A DNA stretch of 40,167 bases from Gammaproteobacteria bacterium (GCA_013178375.1 JABLXQ010000054.1:1-40167); one strand, 5' to 3'; counted from the stretch's first letter, positions 1 through 9,264 are shown. The notes: generated by a model from the letters alone, not told the origin. Program-made: numbers and translations.

Positions 1-33
1 TAACTCGCAGTGGATGTTTCGAGAGTGATGCAC

Positions 34-1890
34 ATGATCAATGAAAAAAGCAAAGACCTGCCGTCATCGGACGCGATCGATATTCCCGCGCTGAAAGAAA
101 AGTACCGGCAGGAGCGCGACCGGCGTCTCCGCAAGGAAGGGCAACAGCAGTATGTTCAGCCCAGGGCAGAATTTTCCAATGCCTATGAAGCGGATCCTTA
201 CACGCCGGTCACGCCGCGAGATGCACTGTCGGAAGACATCGACATTGTCGTGCTGGGTGGCGGCTGGTCCGGCATCCTGACAGGCGTTCAGTTGCGCAAG
301 GCGGGCATCGGCAACTTCCGCATCATTGATCATGCCGGCGATTTTGGCGGCGTCTGGTACTGGAACCGCTACCCCGGATTGCAATGCGACAACGATGCCT
401 ACTGCTATTTACCTTTGCTGGAAGAAACCGGCTTCATGCCGACCAAAAAGTTTACCGACGGCTGGGAAATTCGTGAGTACGCCCAGAGCATTGCCCGGCA
501 ATACCGGCTCTACGAAAATGCGCTATTTCATACTCTGGTCAGCGCCCTGCGCTGGGATGAAAATGCCAAACGCTGGCGCATCAGCACCCGCCAGGGCGAT
601 GAAATCCGTGCCCGCCATGTGATCCTGGCCAACGGCCTTTTGAATATTCCAAAATTACCCGGCATTCCCGGTATCGACAAATTCAAAGGCCATCTTTTTC
701 ACACTGCGCGCTGGGATTACGACTACACCGGTGGCGACCAGAAAAAACCGGCGCTCGACAAATTGTCCAGCAAGCGGGTGGCGATTGTCGGAACCGGTGC
801 CACCTCGATTCAATTGGTGCCCTACCTGGGCAAATACGCCAAACAGTTCTACGTGTTGCAGCGCACGCCCTCCTGCGTCGACACCCGTCGCAATTCGGTC
901 ACCGATCCTGCCTGGGTAAAAACCCTGAAGCCAGGCTGGCAAGCCGAGCGTCGCGCCAACTTCCATCGCGGTGCCAACGAAAGTTTTCAGAAAGGCGAAA
1001 AGGATCTGATCTGTGATATCTGGACGGAAGTCAATCGCAACCTGGCGGCCGAACGGGAAGAGCAGGATTGGCCTGAACTGACGCCTGAACAACTATTCGC
1101 GCGTTATGAAGACATGGATTTTCGTGTGATGGAACGCCTGCGGCGGCGGGTCGATTCCATCGTCAGGGACAAGGCGACCGCTGAAAAACTCAAGCCGTAT
1201 TACCGTTACCAGTGCAAACGCCCGACCTCCAACGACGAATATTACGACACCTTCAACCGTCCCAATGTCAGCCTGATCGACGTGTCGGAATCCCAGGGCG
1301 TAGATCGCCTGACGGAAACCGGTTTCGTAGCCAATGGTGTTGAATACCCGGTGGACTGCATGGTGTTTGCCAGCGGCTATGAAGTTACCAGCGATCTGGA
1401 CCGGCGCTGGGGATTCGACGTATTCGAAGGCCGCAACGGGTTGTCGATGTACCAGAACTGGAAGGGCTCCTACAAAACCTTCCACGGTGTCATGACCCAC
1501 GGTTTTCCCAACCTGTTCGTGATCGGCCTGAATCAGGGTGGCTTGAATTCATCGCTCACGGTGAACTTCGAGGAACAGGCACGGCATGTCGCGTACATCA
1601 TAAAGCAAACAATGACGCGTGGCGGCGCCAGCGTGGAGCCCACCCAGGAAGCGCAGAACGCCTATGTTCAGCACATTCGCGAAACCGCCATCGATCGTAC
1701 CGAGTGGATTCGCGCCTGCACCCCGAGTTATTTCAACAACGAGGGCAAACCGGACGTGGATGAAAACGGCAACGAGAAATTTCGTTTCTATCTGGGCGAG
1801 GTTTATGGGCCTGGCTGGGACGTTTTCATGCAACGCCTGGAAGACTGGCGAAGCCAGGGCGATATGCAAGGCTTGAGTCTGTCACAATAA
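34..1890 (+). CDS. Baeyer-Villiger-type flavin monooxygenase
   Basis: A class B flavoprotein monooxygenase that should use FAD, NADPH and O2 to insert oxygen next to a ketone or hydroxylate a lipophilic substrate in the cytosol. Numbered from ATG 34, the FAD Rossmann motif GGGWSG is at about 75-80, followed by the family segment GGVWYWNRYPG. The Baeyer-Villiger fingerprint FxGxxxHTxxWD is at about 217-228, and the NADPH motif GTGATS at about 253-258. At 618 residues it has the N-terminal extension seen in steroid- and cyclic-ketone-type enzymes. An in-frame stop at 1-3 shows the frame is complete. GTG 10, ATG 28 and ATG 34 are possible starts; 34 is preferred because GAGAG lies 8 bases before it. 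The Rieske oxygenase gene follows after 15 bases, so the two are probably co-transcribed. The substrate cannot be read from sequence. Confidence 0.9.
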   Translation: MINEKSKDLPSSDAIDIPALKEKYRQERDRRLRKEGQQQYVQPRAEFSNAYEADPYTPVTPRDALSEDIDIVVLGGGWSGILTGVQLRKAGIGNFRIIDHAGDFGGVWYWNRYPGLQCDNDAYCYLPLLEETGFMPTKKFTDGWEIREYAQSIARQYRLYENALFHTLVSALRWDENAKRWRISTRQGDEIRARHVILANGLLNIPKLPGIPGIDKFKGHLFHTARWDYDYTGGDQKKPALDKLSSKRVAIVGTGATSIQLVPYLGKYAKQFYVLQRTPSCVDTRRNSVTDPAWVKTLKPGWQAERRANFHRGANESFQKGEKDLICDIWTEVNRNLAAEREEQDWPELTPEQLFARYEDMDFRVMERLRRRVDSIVRDKATAEKLKPYYRYQCKRPTSNDEYYDTFNRPNVSLIDVSESQGVDRLTETGFVANGVEYPVDCMVFASGYEVTSDLDRRWGFDVFEGRNGLSMYQNWKGSYKTFHGVMTHGFPNLFVIGLNQGGLNSSLTVNFEEQARHVAYIIKQTMTRGGASVEPTQEAQNAYVQHIRETAIDRTEWIRACTPSYFNNEGKPDVDENGNEKFRFYLGEVYGPGWDVFMQRLEDWRSQGDMQGLSLSQ

Positions 1891-1905
1891 AAATTGGGGT
1901 GTGTC

Positions 1906-3303
1906 GTGGAAAAACAAGTCAGGATCAGAGTTGAAAATTTGTCGGAGCCGCTGCTGATTCCGGCGGATGCCTATGTCTCCAAAGACTACGCCGAAGCGGA
2001 AGCCGACCGGCTGTGGGCCAAGGTTTGGCAGCAGGTCGGCCGGGTGGAAGAAATTCCCGAAGTAGGCAGTTTCATCACCTATGAAATCTGCGACGACTCG
2101 ATCCTGATCGTGCGCAGTGCGCCAGACACGATCAAGGCCTTCCACAATGTATGCACCCACCGCGGACGCAGACTGGTGAGCACGCCCAAAGGTGCCCACA
2201 GCGCCGCAGGCAAACAGAAGAAATTTGTCTGCGGCTATCATGCCTGGACCTTTGACACCAACGGCAAGGCCACTTACATCCTCGATCAGTCGGACTGGAA
2301 AGGACAGCTCACCGAGATGTGCACCAACCTCAGGGAAGTGAAGGTCGATACCTGGGGTGGCTGGATCTTTATCAACATGGATATTGAGTGCGAACCCTTG
2401 CGGGAATTTCTGGAGCCAGTCGCGTCCCTGCTTGATCCTTTCGAATTCGAGCAGATGCGTTACCGCTTTCGCGCCTGGGGAATTTTTGACTGCAACTGGA
2501 AAGTCGCGCTGGAAGCGTTCCTGGAACCCTATCATGTGGCGGGCACTCATCCGCAGCTCACCAAGTATGGGGATTTCTACGCCTGGAGCCGGGCCCTGGG
2601 TCGTCACGGCCACGATGGTTATGACACCAAGGAACACAAGGTGGCAGGGCAAGACGTGGCAGCGGATACCAGTGTGCATCGCGCCGCCAAGGGTGAAGAT
2701 GCGCGTATATCCACCGCGCAAATGCAGCAGGAATTCTGGGACACCGTGGGCGCTGCCACCACCGAAACCCTGGTAAAAGCCGCACAGCGCCTGGTGCATG
2801 AATTGCCGGCTGGCACGCCAGCTGCGGAAGTGCACCATCACTGGCTGGAGTCTGCCCGCCGCGATGATGCGGAACGCGGTGTCATATGGCCGGAAATTTC
2901 CGACAAGCAGATGTCGGATGCCGGGCTGGCGCAAAGCATTTTCCCCAACATGAATTTTCTGCCAGGGCCCACCTTTTTGCTTTACTACCGGGTCCGCCCT
3001 TACGGCACAGATCCCGACAAATGCATTTACGAGGCGATTGCGCTCGATCGTTTCCCGCCCGGGCAGCAACCCCACACCGAATGGCAGTACCTCGAACAGG
3101 ATCCCGACCGCTGGCCTTACGTAATCGGTCAGGACATCTCGAACATGATCGAGGTGCAGAAGGGTCTGAAGTCCCGTGGTTTTGCCGGCAATCTTCCCAA
3201 TCCGTGGCAGGAACGCAAGGTCAGCAATCTGCACCGGAATCTGGCGGAATATATGGGGATGGGTGAACCTCGGCTGCTTGAATCGGAGTTGCCTGGACAA
3301 TGA
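1906..3303 (+). CDS. Rieske non-haem iron oxygenase, alpha subunit
   Basis: Catalytic subunit of a ring-hydroxylating oxygenase. Numbered from GTG 1906, the Rieske [2Fe-2S] ligands are Cys83-x-His85 (CTHRG) and Cys109-x2-His112 (CGYHAW). The mononuclear iron ligands are in the EPYHVAGTHP segment, His210 and His215, with the Asp of GQDISNM near the C terminus as the likely third ligand. At 465 residues it is a normal alpha-subunit length, and no beta-subunit gene follows, which suggests an alpha-only enzyme. TTG 1894 is an alternative start. Its stop overlaps the next start (ATGA), so translation of the reductase is probably coupled. Being between a Baeyer-Villiger enzyme and a dedicated reductase, it probably attacks a ring of a polycyclic or alicyclic substrate; that part is inference. 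Confidence 0.92.
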   Translation: MEKQVRIRVENLSEPLLIPADAYVSKDYAEAEADRLWAKVWQQVGRVEEIPEVGSFITYEICDDSILIVRSAPDTIKAFHNVCTHRGRRLVSTPKGAHSAAGKQKKFVCGYHAWTFDTNGKATYILDQSDWKGQLTEMCTNLREVKVDTWGGWIFINMDIECEPLREFLEPVASLLDPFEFEQMRYRFRAWGIFDCNWKVALEAFLEPYHVAGTHPQLTKYGDFYAWSRALGRHGHDGYDTKEHKVAGQDVAADTSVHRAAKGEDARISTAQMQQEFWDTVGAATTETLVKAAQRLVHELPAGTPAAEVHHHWLESARRDDAERGVIWPEISDKQMSDAGLAQSIFPNMNFLPGPTFLLYYRVRPYGTDPDKCIYEAIALDRFPPGQQPHTEWQYLEQDPDRWPYVIGQDISNMIEVQKGLKSRGFAGNLPNPWQERKVSNLHRNLAEYMGMGEPRLLESELPGQ

Positions 3304-4526
3304 ATATTCCCAACCAGATCACTCCCGACAATGGCAACGACATGCAGTTCGTCAGGCAACATCTGATTGATCCGGAAAGTTGCCTGTGTTGCGGCAGTTG
3401 TGAGGCCGCCTGTTCTGAAGGCGCCATTCAGACCGACCGGCTGATGCAGCGATATGTGATCGATCCGGCGAAATGTAACAATAGCCATGCCTGCCTGGAC
3501 GCCTGCAGTTCAAACGCCATCAAAACCTGGCAGATGGTTCCGGCCGGCAAGCCATACTCCATCGAAGAACAATTTGCATGGGATGTGCTGCCGCCGAAAC
3601 TGGAAATAGGCGGTCAAACTGTGCCGCTTGTACTGGATGAAGATGAATTGCCACAGGGACATCCGGCGCCGGCGTCTGCCAGCGAACCCGTTACGTTCCG
3701 TTATACCCAGCAAAAACCGCTGGCAGTGCGCATCGAAAGCAATGTTCGCGTAACGGATTCTGCCTCGGACACCGATATTCACCATATCGTTCTGGATTTT
3801 CAGAATACTGACTTCACTTGGCTGGAAGGTCAAAATATCGGTGTGCTTCCACCTGGCGAGGATGCCAATGGTCACGCCCATCATATGCGGGCCTATTCCA
3901 TTGCAAGCAGTCGCGGCGGCGAAGCTGCCGGTAGCCGGCAGATGGCGCTTACGATAAAGCGCGTCATCGATGTGCAGGATGGCAAACCCTATTACGGCAT
4001 CGCTTCCAATTACATGTGTGATCTGAAGCCGGGGGACACCGTACGCTGCATCGGCCCCATCGGCTCCCATTTCCTGATGCCGCAGGACCCCGCCAGTCGC
4101 ATCCTGATGATCTGTTCTGGCACCGGCATCGCGCCCATGCGCTCGTTCATCCAGCAGCAACAGCGCATGAGCAACAATCTCCGGGTCCCGCTGCAGTTGT
4201 TCTATGGCGGGCGCACCGAGGCCGAGATGGCCTATGTGGATGAACTGCAGCAGGTGCCGGAGACGACACTGGCCCTGCATCTGGCGCTATCGCGCAGTCC
4301 GGCGCACCCAAAACGTTACGTGCAGGATCTGTTGTGGGAGCGTAGCGATCAAATGGCAGAATTTCTGCAGGACCGGAATGCCCACATTTTTATTTGCGGC
4401 ATGATCGCGATGGGACAGGCGGTGATGAACCTGTTGGCCGAGATCGCAGAACAACACCAGCTGCCGTGGGAAGATCTGCACCACAAACTGCTCCACGAGG
4501 GGCGCCTACAAATCGAAACCTATTGA
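3300..4526 (+). CDS. Fused ferredoxin/FAD-NADPH reductase (BoxA-like)
   Basis: Electron-transfer partner, probably for the overlapping Rieske oxygenase. The N terminus is a two-cluster ferredoxin-type domain: CxxCxxCxxxC at residues 28-38, then a second motif with Cys59, Cys65 and Cys69. A ferredoxin-NADP reductase fold follows, with FAD motif RAYS, GPIGSHF, the NADP-binding GTGIAP, ICGM, and a terminal tyrosine as in plant-type reductases. The order and length (408 residues) resemble BoxA, the reductase of benzoyl-CoA epoxidase. Most Rieske systems instead use a [2Fe-2S] reductase. In the second cluster motif the usual second cysteine is Ser62, so one [4Fe-4S] cluster may be altered. The start overlaps the upstream stop by four bases. 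Confidence 0.88.
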   Translation: MNIPNQITPDNGNDMQFVRQHLIDPESCLCCGSCEAACSEGAIQTDRLMQRYVIDPAKCNNSHACLDACSSNAIKTWQMVPAGKPYSIEEQFAWDVLPPKLEIGGQTVPLVLDEDELPQGHPAPASASEPVTFRYTQQKPLAVRIESNVRVTDSASDTDIHHIVLDFQNTDFTWLEGQNIGVLPPGEDANGHAHHMRAYSIASSRGGEAAGSRQMALTIKRVIDVQDGKPYYGIASNYMCDLKPGDTVRCIGPIGSHFLMPQDPASRILMICSGTGIAPMRSFIQQQQRMSNNLRVPLQLFYGGRTEAEMAYVDELQQVPETTLALHLALSRSPAHPKRYVQDLLWERSDQMAEFLQDRNAHIFICGMIAMGQAVMNLLAEIAEQHQLPWEDLHHKLLHEGRLQIETY

Positions 4527-4572
4527 TGTTGCCTGTCGTGGGGTGCCTGAGTCCGGCAAAAGCGTCAGAAAT

Positions 4573-6348
4573 TCAGAATTGTCGCTGAAAACCAAGCTCA
4601 AATATAAGAATCTCAACTTTTGTTTTTATGTCCTGGCCCGCATAAGAGGGATACACAACATTTGCAGGGTCGCAGCCATTTCCCAATGCCGCTGAACAAG
4701 CCGGGAAATCTGTTTCTGATTTCATGTGAGCTACAGCAAAGTCGATATGGCTACCCGAATCCAGATCCAGACCAAATCCGAGTGAAAACAGTTTCGCATC
4801 ATTCAATGGGATCAATGCATTGGGAGCGTCTTCAGGCACGGCAGATGGCCGATCCTCAAATCCTCCGCGCAATACCAGATGATCATTGTATCGATACTCA
4901 ACACCTGTTCCCCAATAGGCCACATCACGCAGACTGATCTGATAGTCGACGGAATTGGGTGTAATGCCGTTCTGGCCACCAGTTCCCACCAGATCAGCTA
5001 TGGCACCCCATTTCAGCAAAGCGACGTCCACACCAAAATCGAGCTGGATCTGACTGAACGCCGACCATTCAGTCCACCGGGCATCAAGGTTCCATTTCCA
5101 ATCTGGCGTGACCTGAAGACTCAATCCCGCGTTCCAGCGCTGGGGAAGTTCGTACGAAACAGTTAAAGGTCCTTCGGAACCAATTTGAATTTCTTCCGGT
5201 GTGGGCAATGGCATGCCTAAAGCTCCCGTGATGCCACCCACAGCTTCTATCGCATCGCTGCTGTGAAAATTGTAGAGGAATGTCTTGAATGGATCGTAAA
5301 TGGGGAAAGAAAACGCACCATCCATCTCCACATCCACTCTGGAGTTATAGGACAAACCCAACGACATCCAGGGTGTTGGCTTCCACAACAGGCCGAGGTT
5401 GTAGCCAAGTACAATATTCTGGTCAACCTCAAACGATAATTTTCCAAATGTCGTAAATGGGGGAACCTCTGTACAGACATCGACTACTGAGCCTGGATCA
5501 ATCCCAAGGGAATTTTCGCCAACCTGCTTGGGTGTTCCGTCAGAATTACAAAATGTGCCCTGGATAAAGGGAGAACCGAGAAAAAATATGGCTACATGAG
5601 GCTCGTGTATGGGCAATTCCAACCCCATACCCGAATAGTTGAAATTCACCGATATACCAAGTGAAAGCTCATCTGAAACTTCATAGGCCACTGTCGGCGA
5701 AAAATAGGTAATGAGTGTGAAAGAAGCTCGTTCCTGCGCAAATCGACCTGGGTCATCAGGTGCAACATGCATCCCATTCATCATGGGTGCGTACACATTG
5801 GTACCAAAGGTAAAACGGCTGCCCCGGGGACTATAGGAAGCTCCGCCAGCCATGCCGGCGCCGATGGGCATGTCTATCATGCCTCCTGGCAGCATCAGAG
5901 TAGGACCTCCCTCTGATTTACTCTTTGTATGCAGCGTCTCGTTGTAGACGTACTCGTCCCAGGGACTTCTTCCATATAACAGATCGCCATTTTCATCTTC
6001 GAATTCTTTGTGTTGCTGCCGGTAGTTCTCAATCATATCCGTCATGTATTCGCCATATCCTCCCAACTCCATCTCTGTGGAAAATATGCCCACTATCCCC
6101 TTGATAAACACCTGGCGGCCTTTCAATTGTGTCAACCCGGCGGGATTAAAGTGAATGGAGTCAATATCAGGGGGATCAGCAGTAACCGCGTGACCGAGCG
6201 CCAATGCTTTTGGATTTCCGATGGTAATGCTATCGGTAAAGGAAGCATCTGCCGTCGGAGAAATGCCGAGCAGTATCAAAACAAAAATCGGAAATATTCT
6301 CGAAAACGAAAAGGCCCGGTCTTTAACTAAATATTGTTGTGTTTTCAT
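4573..6348 (-). CDS. FadL/OmpP1-family outer-membrane transporter
   Basis: Outer-membrane beta-barrel for passive uptake of hydrophobic compounds such as long-chain fatty acids, aromatics or steroids. Numbered from ATG 6348, an N-terminal signal peptide runs to about residue 35 (hydrophobic IFPIFVLILLG, then ADA-S). The FadL signature NPAG is at about 68-71, preceded by the usual family opening of the mature N terminus. The chain ends in Phe (GFQRQF), the classic signal for barrel assembly. At 591 residues it is longer than E. coli FadL (about 450), with an expanded acidic region near residues 100-140. It is convergent with the oxygenase operon, its end 46 bases from that operon's end, which fits uptake of the same substrate (inference). 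An upstream in-frame ATG at 6363 is possible. Confidence 0.9.
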   Translation of the reverse strand: MKTQQYLVKDRAFSFSRIFPIFVLILLGISPTADASFTDSITIGNPKALALGHAVTADPPDIDSIHFNPAGLTQLKGRQVFIKGIVGIFSTEMELGGYGEYMTDMIENYRQQHKEFEDENGDLLYGRSPWDEYVYNETLHTKSKSEGGPTLMLPGGMIDMPIGAGMAGGASYSPRGSRFTFGTNVYAPMMNGMHVAPDDPGRFAQERASFTLITYFSPTVAYEVSDELSLGISVNFNYSGMGLELPIHEPHVAIFFLGSPFIQGTFCNSDGTPKQVGENSLGIDPGSVVDVCTEVPPFTTFGKLSFEVDQNIVLGYNLGLLWKPTPWMSLGLSYNSRVDVEMDGAFSFPIYDPFKTFLYNFHSSDAIEAVGGITGALGMPLPTPEEIQIGSEGPLTVSYELPQRWNAGLSLQVTPDWKWNLDARWTEWSAFSQIQLDFGVDVALLKWGAIADLVGTGGQNGITPNSVDYQISLRDVAYWGTGVEYRYNDHLVLRGGFEDRPSAVPEDAPNALIPLNDAKLFSLGFGLDLDSGSHIDFAVAHMKSETDFPACSAALGNGCDPANVVYPSYAGQDIKTKVEILIFELGFQRQF

Positions 6349-6691
6349 ATCGAATTGACTCAACAGAGCTTCTTATTTTTTTTGGTCAACAACACCAACC
6401 CGGCCTCTATGTTCTAAAACCGGGAAGGACGCGGAACTCGTTCTGGAGCAACGGCTGATGCTTCGATGGCGTGCCCTGCGGTGCGATGCCGCCGTTGAAG
6501 GTTCTCAATGTTCGGTCAAAAGCCAAAGAAGAGTACGGGGCGGGCACTTCCGTGCGCGCAGCTTTTGAAGGCAAAGGTCCTGCAATCACCGGAGATCAGC
6601 CGAACGCAAAATCTGGACGTGCGTTCCATCCATGCCAGCTCCCCGTTGCCTCGACTCCCTCCCCTATCACGGGCAAACCGTAGCGCATTTT
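6349..6691. other. Gene-free stretch between fadL-like gene and tetR operator
   Basis: No gene could be supported here. A 60-codon minus-strand frame (6407-6589) is proline- and arginine-rich, has no convincing ribosome-binding site and matches no family I know. The stretch should carry the promoter of the minus-strand porin gene close to 6360-6400, but no clear -35/-10 pair was found. Confidence 0.4.
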
Positions 6692-6742
6692 TTACTTTCG
6701 AGAAAGTAATATTTTGACTTTCTAGTAAGTAGAGTATTGAAT
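6692..6742 (+). promoter_or_regulatory. Paired palindromes overlapping tetR promoter (candidate TetR operators)
   Basis: A perfect inverted repeat with 8-base arms, TTACTTTC-GA-GAAAGTAA, spans 6692-6709. A second, degenerate copy, ACTTTC-TA-GTAAGT, spans 6717-6730. Their centres are 23 bases apart, about two helical turns. A plausible -35 box TTGACT (6714-6719) lies between and into the second palindrome, with a -10-like TATTGA or TTGAAT at 6735-6742. The arrangement fits autorepression by the TetR protein encoded at 6821. The palindromes are seen; their function is inferred. Confidence 0.6.
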
Positions 6743-6820
6743 TGCAGGTAAGCAAATTGTGTGTGAAGATCCGTCCAACCACGGCAATCCAGGATTCAGG
6801 CGCGAAGGCGCTAACGCAGA

Positions 6821-7486
6821 ATGAGCAAAATTTCCGCTTCAAAAACAAGCAGTTCGAAAGCTGAGCGCAGCAAGGCCGCCATTCTTGCCGCCGCTGAAAA
6901 TCATTTTTCCCGCCTCGGCTTCGCTGCCACCCGGCTGGAGGACATTGCGGACGAGTTGGGTTTGACCCGACCCGCGCTGTTCTACTACTTCCGGGACAAG
7001 CAAACCCTTTACGACGCCACGATTGCCGCCTCCTTCGAGCCCCTCGCCAACAAGCTTGGGGAGTTGCTGGAGTCCAACCTCAGTATTTCAGAGCGGATAG
7101 AGCTTGCGGTCGGAGCCTGGGTTGACTCGGTGGTGGCACGTCCCAATCTGGCACGCCTGATCATGCGTTTCGTCGCTGAAGGCATTGAGCAGCCTACGCG
7201 GCTCATCTTTGCCCAGAACGATCAGCTTCCAATGAAGTTTTTCGGGCTCTTCCAGGAAGGGCGGGCAAGCGGTGAACTGCAACCGCTGCATGACGATCCG
7301 TTCCACGCCGCCAGCGCCGTTATCGGTACCACGGTTTTTTATGTTGCCGCTGTCACAGCCTTAGTGCCCAGCAGTCATTTCGAACCTCTCGATCCGGAAC
7401 AAGTAGCAATCCACCGACGTGAAGCATTGCATTCGGCGCGCCGGTTGCTCGGTATCAAAGACCGCGGAACGGCAGCAGGCCAATAA
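6821..7486 (+). CDS. TetR-family transcriptional regulator
   Basis: A DNA-binding repressor of 221 residues. The helix-turn-helix is in residues about 18-65, with the typical pattern AAENHFSRLGF, IADELGLTRPALFYYFRDKQTLY; the rest is a ligand-binding domain. The P450 gene starts 10 bases after its stop, so both are probably one transcript. Paired palindromes upstream (6692-6730) suggest autoregulation and control of the P450. The ligand is unknown; a lipid or steroid-like inducer would fit the neighbourhood (inference). Confidence 0.92.
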   Translation: MSKISASKTSSSKAERSKAAILAAAENHFSRLGFAATRLEDIADELGLTRPALFYYFRDKQTLYDATIAASFEPLANKLGELLESNLSISERIELAVGAWVDSVVARPNLARLIMRFVAEGIEQPTRLIFAQNDQLPMKFFGLFQEGRASGELQPLHDDPFHAASAVIGTTVFYVAAVTALVPSSHFEPLDPEQVAIHRREALHSARRLLGIKDRGTAAGQ

Positions 7487-7496
7487 AAATCTTGGA

Positions 7497-8894
7497 ATGA
7501 GAGATCCGGTGTTTATGGAATACAAGTCAGCGGCGCCGCGAATCATCGCACCGAAAAGCCCCAACCTTTTTCAGATTGCGCTGGAGATTCAGAAAAAAGG
7601 CCCGTTGCAATTTTTTACGGATCAATGGCGTATTCAGGGAGATGTGCCCCATTTGCGGATGGGGTTGCACAACTTGTTTTTTATCATCCATCCTGATCAT
7701 GTAGGCCATGTTCTCCTCACCAACCGCAAGAACTACGACAAGCTGAAAACATGGGACGTCACTCGCCGACTTTTATTGGGCAGTGGATTAATCGGTGCAA
7801 CCGGTGCGCATTGGAAGCGCCAACGTAAATTGATGTCCGCCTTCTTCACACCGAAAAGCGTCGAACTTTACTTTACGCTGATGTTAAACGCCGCCAGCGA
7901 CGTGACAACCCGGTGGGAAACTGCCAGCAAGTCCGGTCAGGCGCTGGACATAATGGAGGAGATGACACGGATAACCGCATGGATCATCCTGCGCTCAATG
8001 TTTGGTATGGACCTCTCCGAGGAGAGGTTACGTACCATTGAAAGAGACGTGGAAACCATGATTCGTTTTGTGTACCGCAGAGAGATGTTGCCGGTAAAAG
8101 CACCTCTGTGGGCACCACTTCCCAGTCACGTTCAGTATCGGAAGGCTACATCGCGAGTCCATTTACTGATGCGAGAGGTTATCGAAAGGCGCCGGTCTAT
8201 GCCCGAATCCAGCTGGCCCAACGATCTTCTGTCCAAGCTCATGTCCGCGCGAGATGAAGAGTCGGGTGAAACCATGGCCGATGTTTTTGTGCGTGACGAG
8301 TGCATTGGAATCTTTATTGCGGGCCATGAGACTTCCGCGCGCACCATGGCGTTTATGTGGTATTCACTGCATGAAAATCCGGAGGTGGCTGCGCACTTGC
8401 GCCGGGAGCTGGATGCGGTAATTCCTGAAAACCAGCAGCCAACGCTGGAAGATCTTAAACAGTTACCCTACCTGACTCGGGTCATCAAGGAAGTGCTGCG
8501 CCTGTATCCCCCGGCCCCGGCATTTCCACGGGACCCTGTTACTGAGGAAACGCTGAATGGTGTGCGGCTGGAGGCAGGGGCGTTCGTTATGGTCGCGCCC
8601 TACTTTACCCACAGGCACCCGGATTTCTGGACTAACCCTGAGCACTTTGATCCGGATCGTTTCCTGCCAGAGCGCGAGAGGGAGTTTCATCCTTATGCTT
8701 ACTGTCCTTTCGGGGGCGGGAACAGGATCTGCATCGGCAACAGCTTCGCAATGCTGGAAATGAGCGTGCTTACGGCGGTATTGGCACGGCGGTTTGATGC
8801 ACACCTGATTGCGGGGCACAAACCTGAGATTGAAATGGGCGGTACGCTGATGATTCGGAATGGCCTGCCAATGCATATTGTCCAGCGTGTCTAA
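7497..8894 (+). CDS. Cytochrome P450
   Basis: Haem-thiolate monooxygenase. Numbered from ATG 7497, the oxygen-activating I-helix motif AGHETS is at 275-280. The K-helix ExxR is in EVLRLYPPAP. The haem loop FGGGNRICIG puts the axial Cys at 412. The 465-residue chain has no N-terminal membrane anchor, so it should be soluble and need separate electron donors; none is encoded beside it. The sequence style is close to the CYP102/CYP4-like lipid hydroxylases rather than the camphor type, so a fatty or terpenoid substrate is plausible. ATG 7515 is an alternative start, and the frame is open further upstream into the tetR gene. Co-transcription with tetR is likely. Confidence 0.93.
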   Translation: MRDPVFMEYKSAAPRIIAPKSPNLFQIALEIQKKGPLQFFTDQWRIQGDVPHLRMGLHNLFFIIHPDHVGHVLLTNRKNYDKLKTWDVTRRLLLGSGLIGATGAHWKRQRKLMSAFFTPKSVELYFTLMLNAASDVTTRWETASKSGQALDIMEEMTRITAWIILRSMFGMDLSEERLRTIERDVETMIRFVYRREMLPVKAPLWAPLPSHVQYRKATSRVHLLMREVIERRRSMPESSWPNDLLSKLMSARDEESGETMADVFVRDECIGIFIAGHETSARTMAFMWYSLHENPEVAAHLRRELDAVIPENQQPTLEDLKQLPYLTRVIKEVLRLYPPAPAFPRDPVTEETLNGVRLEAGAFVMVAPYFTHRHPDFWTNPEHFDPDRFLPEREREFHPYAYCPFGGGNRICIGNSFAMLEMSVLTAVLARRFDAHLIAGHKPEIEMGGTLMIRNGLPMHIVQRV

Positions 8895-9264
8895 CGCTGT
8901 AAATCAGCCGCTATTAAACACAAGTTCGGCCTTCTCAATCCGGCTGCAAACATGATGGACTGCTAGCGTTTCCATTGATCACGTTCTGCAGCAGCGCGAT
9001 GTCCACACCCTCCAGCACTAGCCGGCAGTGCCGTACGATCTTCCATGCCAATACGGTACGCAATCCGACCCAGTTACACAGCCAGTATGGCAGCGTGGTG
9101 TCATCCAGATCCGTAAACCGTTATCACCCGACAGCGAATTTCACCGGTTTGAGATTGACGCCCAAATCAAAATGACAGGCGAAAGTGGGTCAATTTTGTC
9201 CATTGTTTGAGCGGTGGGTTTTGTATAAGTTTTGACAAGACAAAAAACAACAAGAGTCTCGACC
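8895..9264. other. Gene-free stretch between P450 and ketosynthase
   Basis: No gene supported. A minus-strand frame is open from 9120 to 8935 (about 61 codons) and reads protein-like (for example LDDTTLPYWLCNW), but it has no start codon and follows a stop, so at most it is a gene fragment. A -10-like TATAAG at 9224-9229 lies about 40 bases before the ketosynthase start, with only a weak -35 (9201-9208). Confidence 0.4.

Noticed and set aside
1882-3300. Long minus-strand frame of 472 codons opposite the Rieske gene
   Set aside because: Antisense shadow; the plus-strand gene has all Rieske and iron-ligand motifs and the operon spacing.
6407-6589. 60-codon minus-strand frame between the porin and tetR
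   Set aside because: No ribosome-binding site or family match; proline/arginine-rich composition is typical of spurious frames.
8935-9120. Minus-strand open frame of about 61 codons that reads protein-like
   Set aside because: No start codon, a stop immediately before it and no recognisable family; kept only as a possible fragment.
9177-9205. GAAAGTGGGTCAATTTTGTC, reminiscent of IS21-type end sequences
   Set aside because: No transposase reading frame or matching opposite end found nearby.
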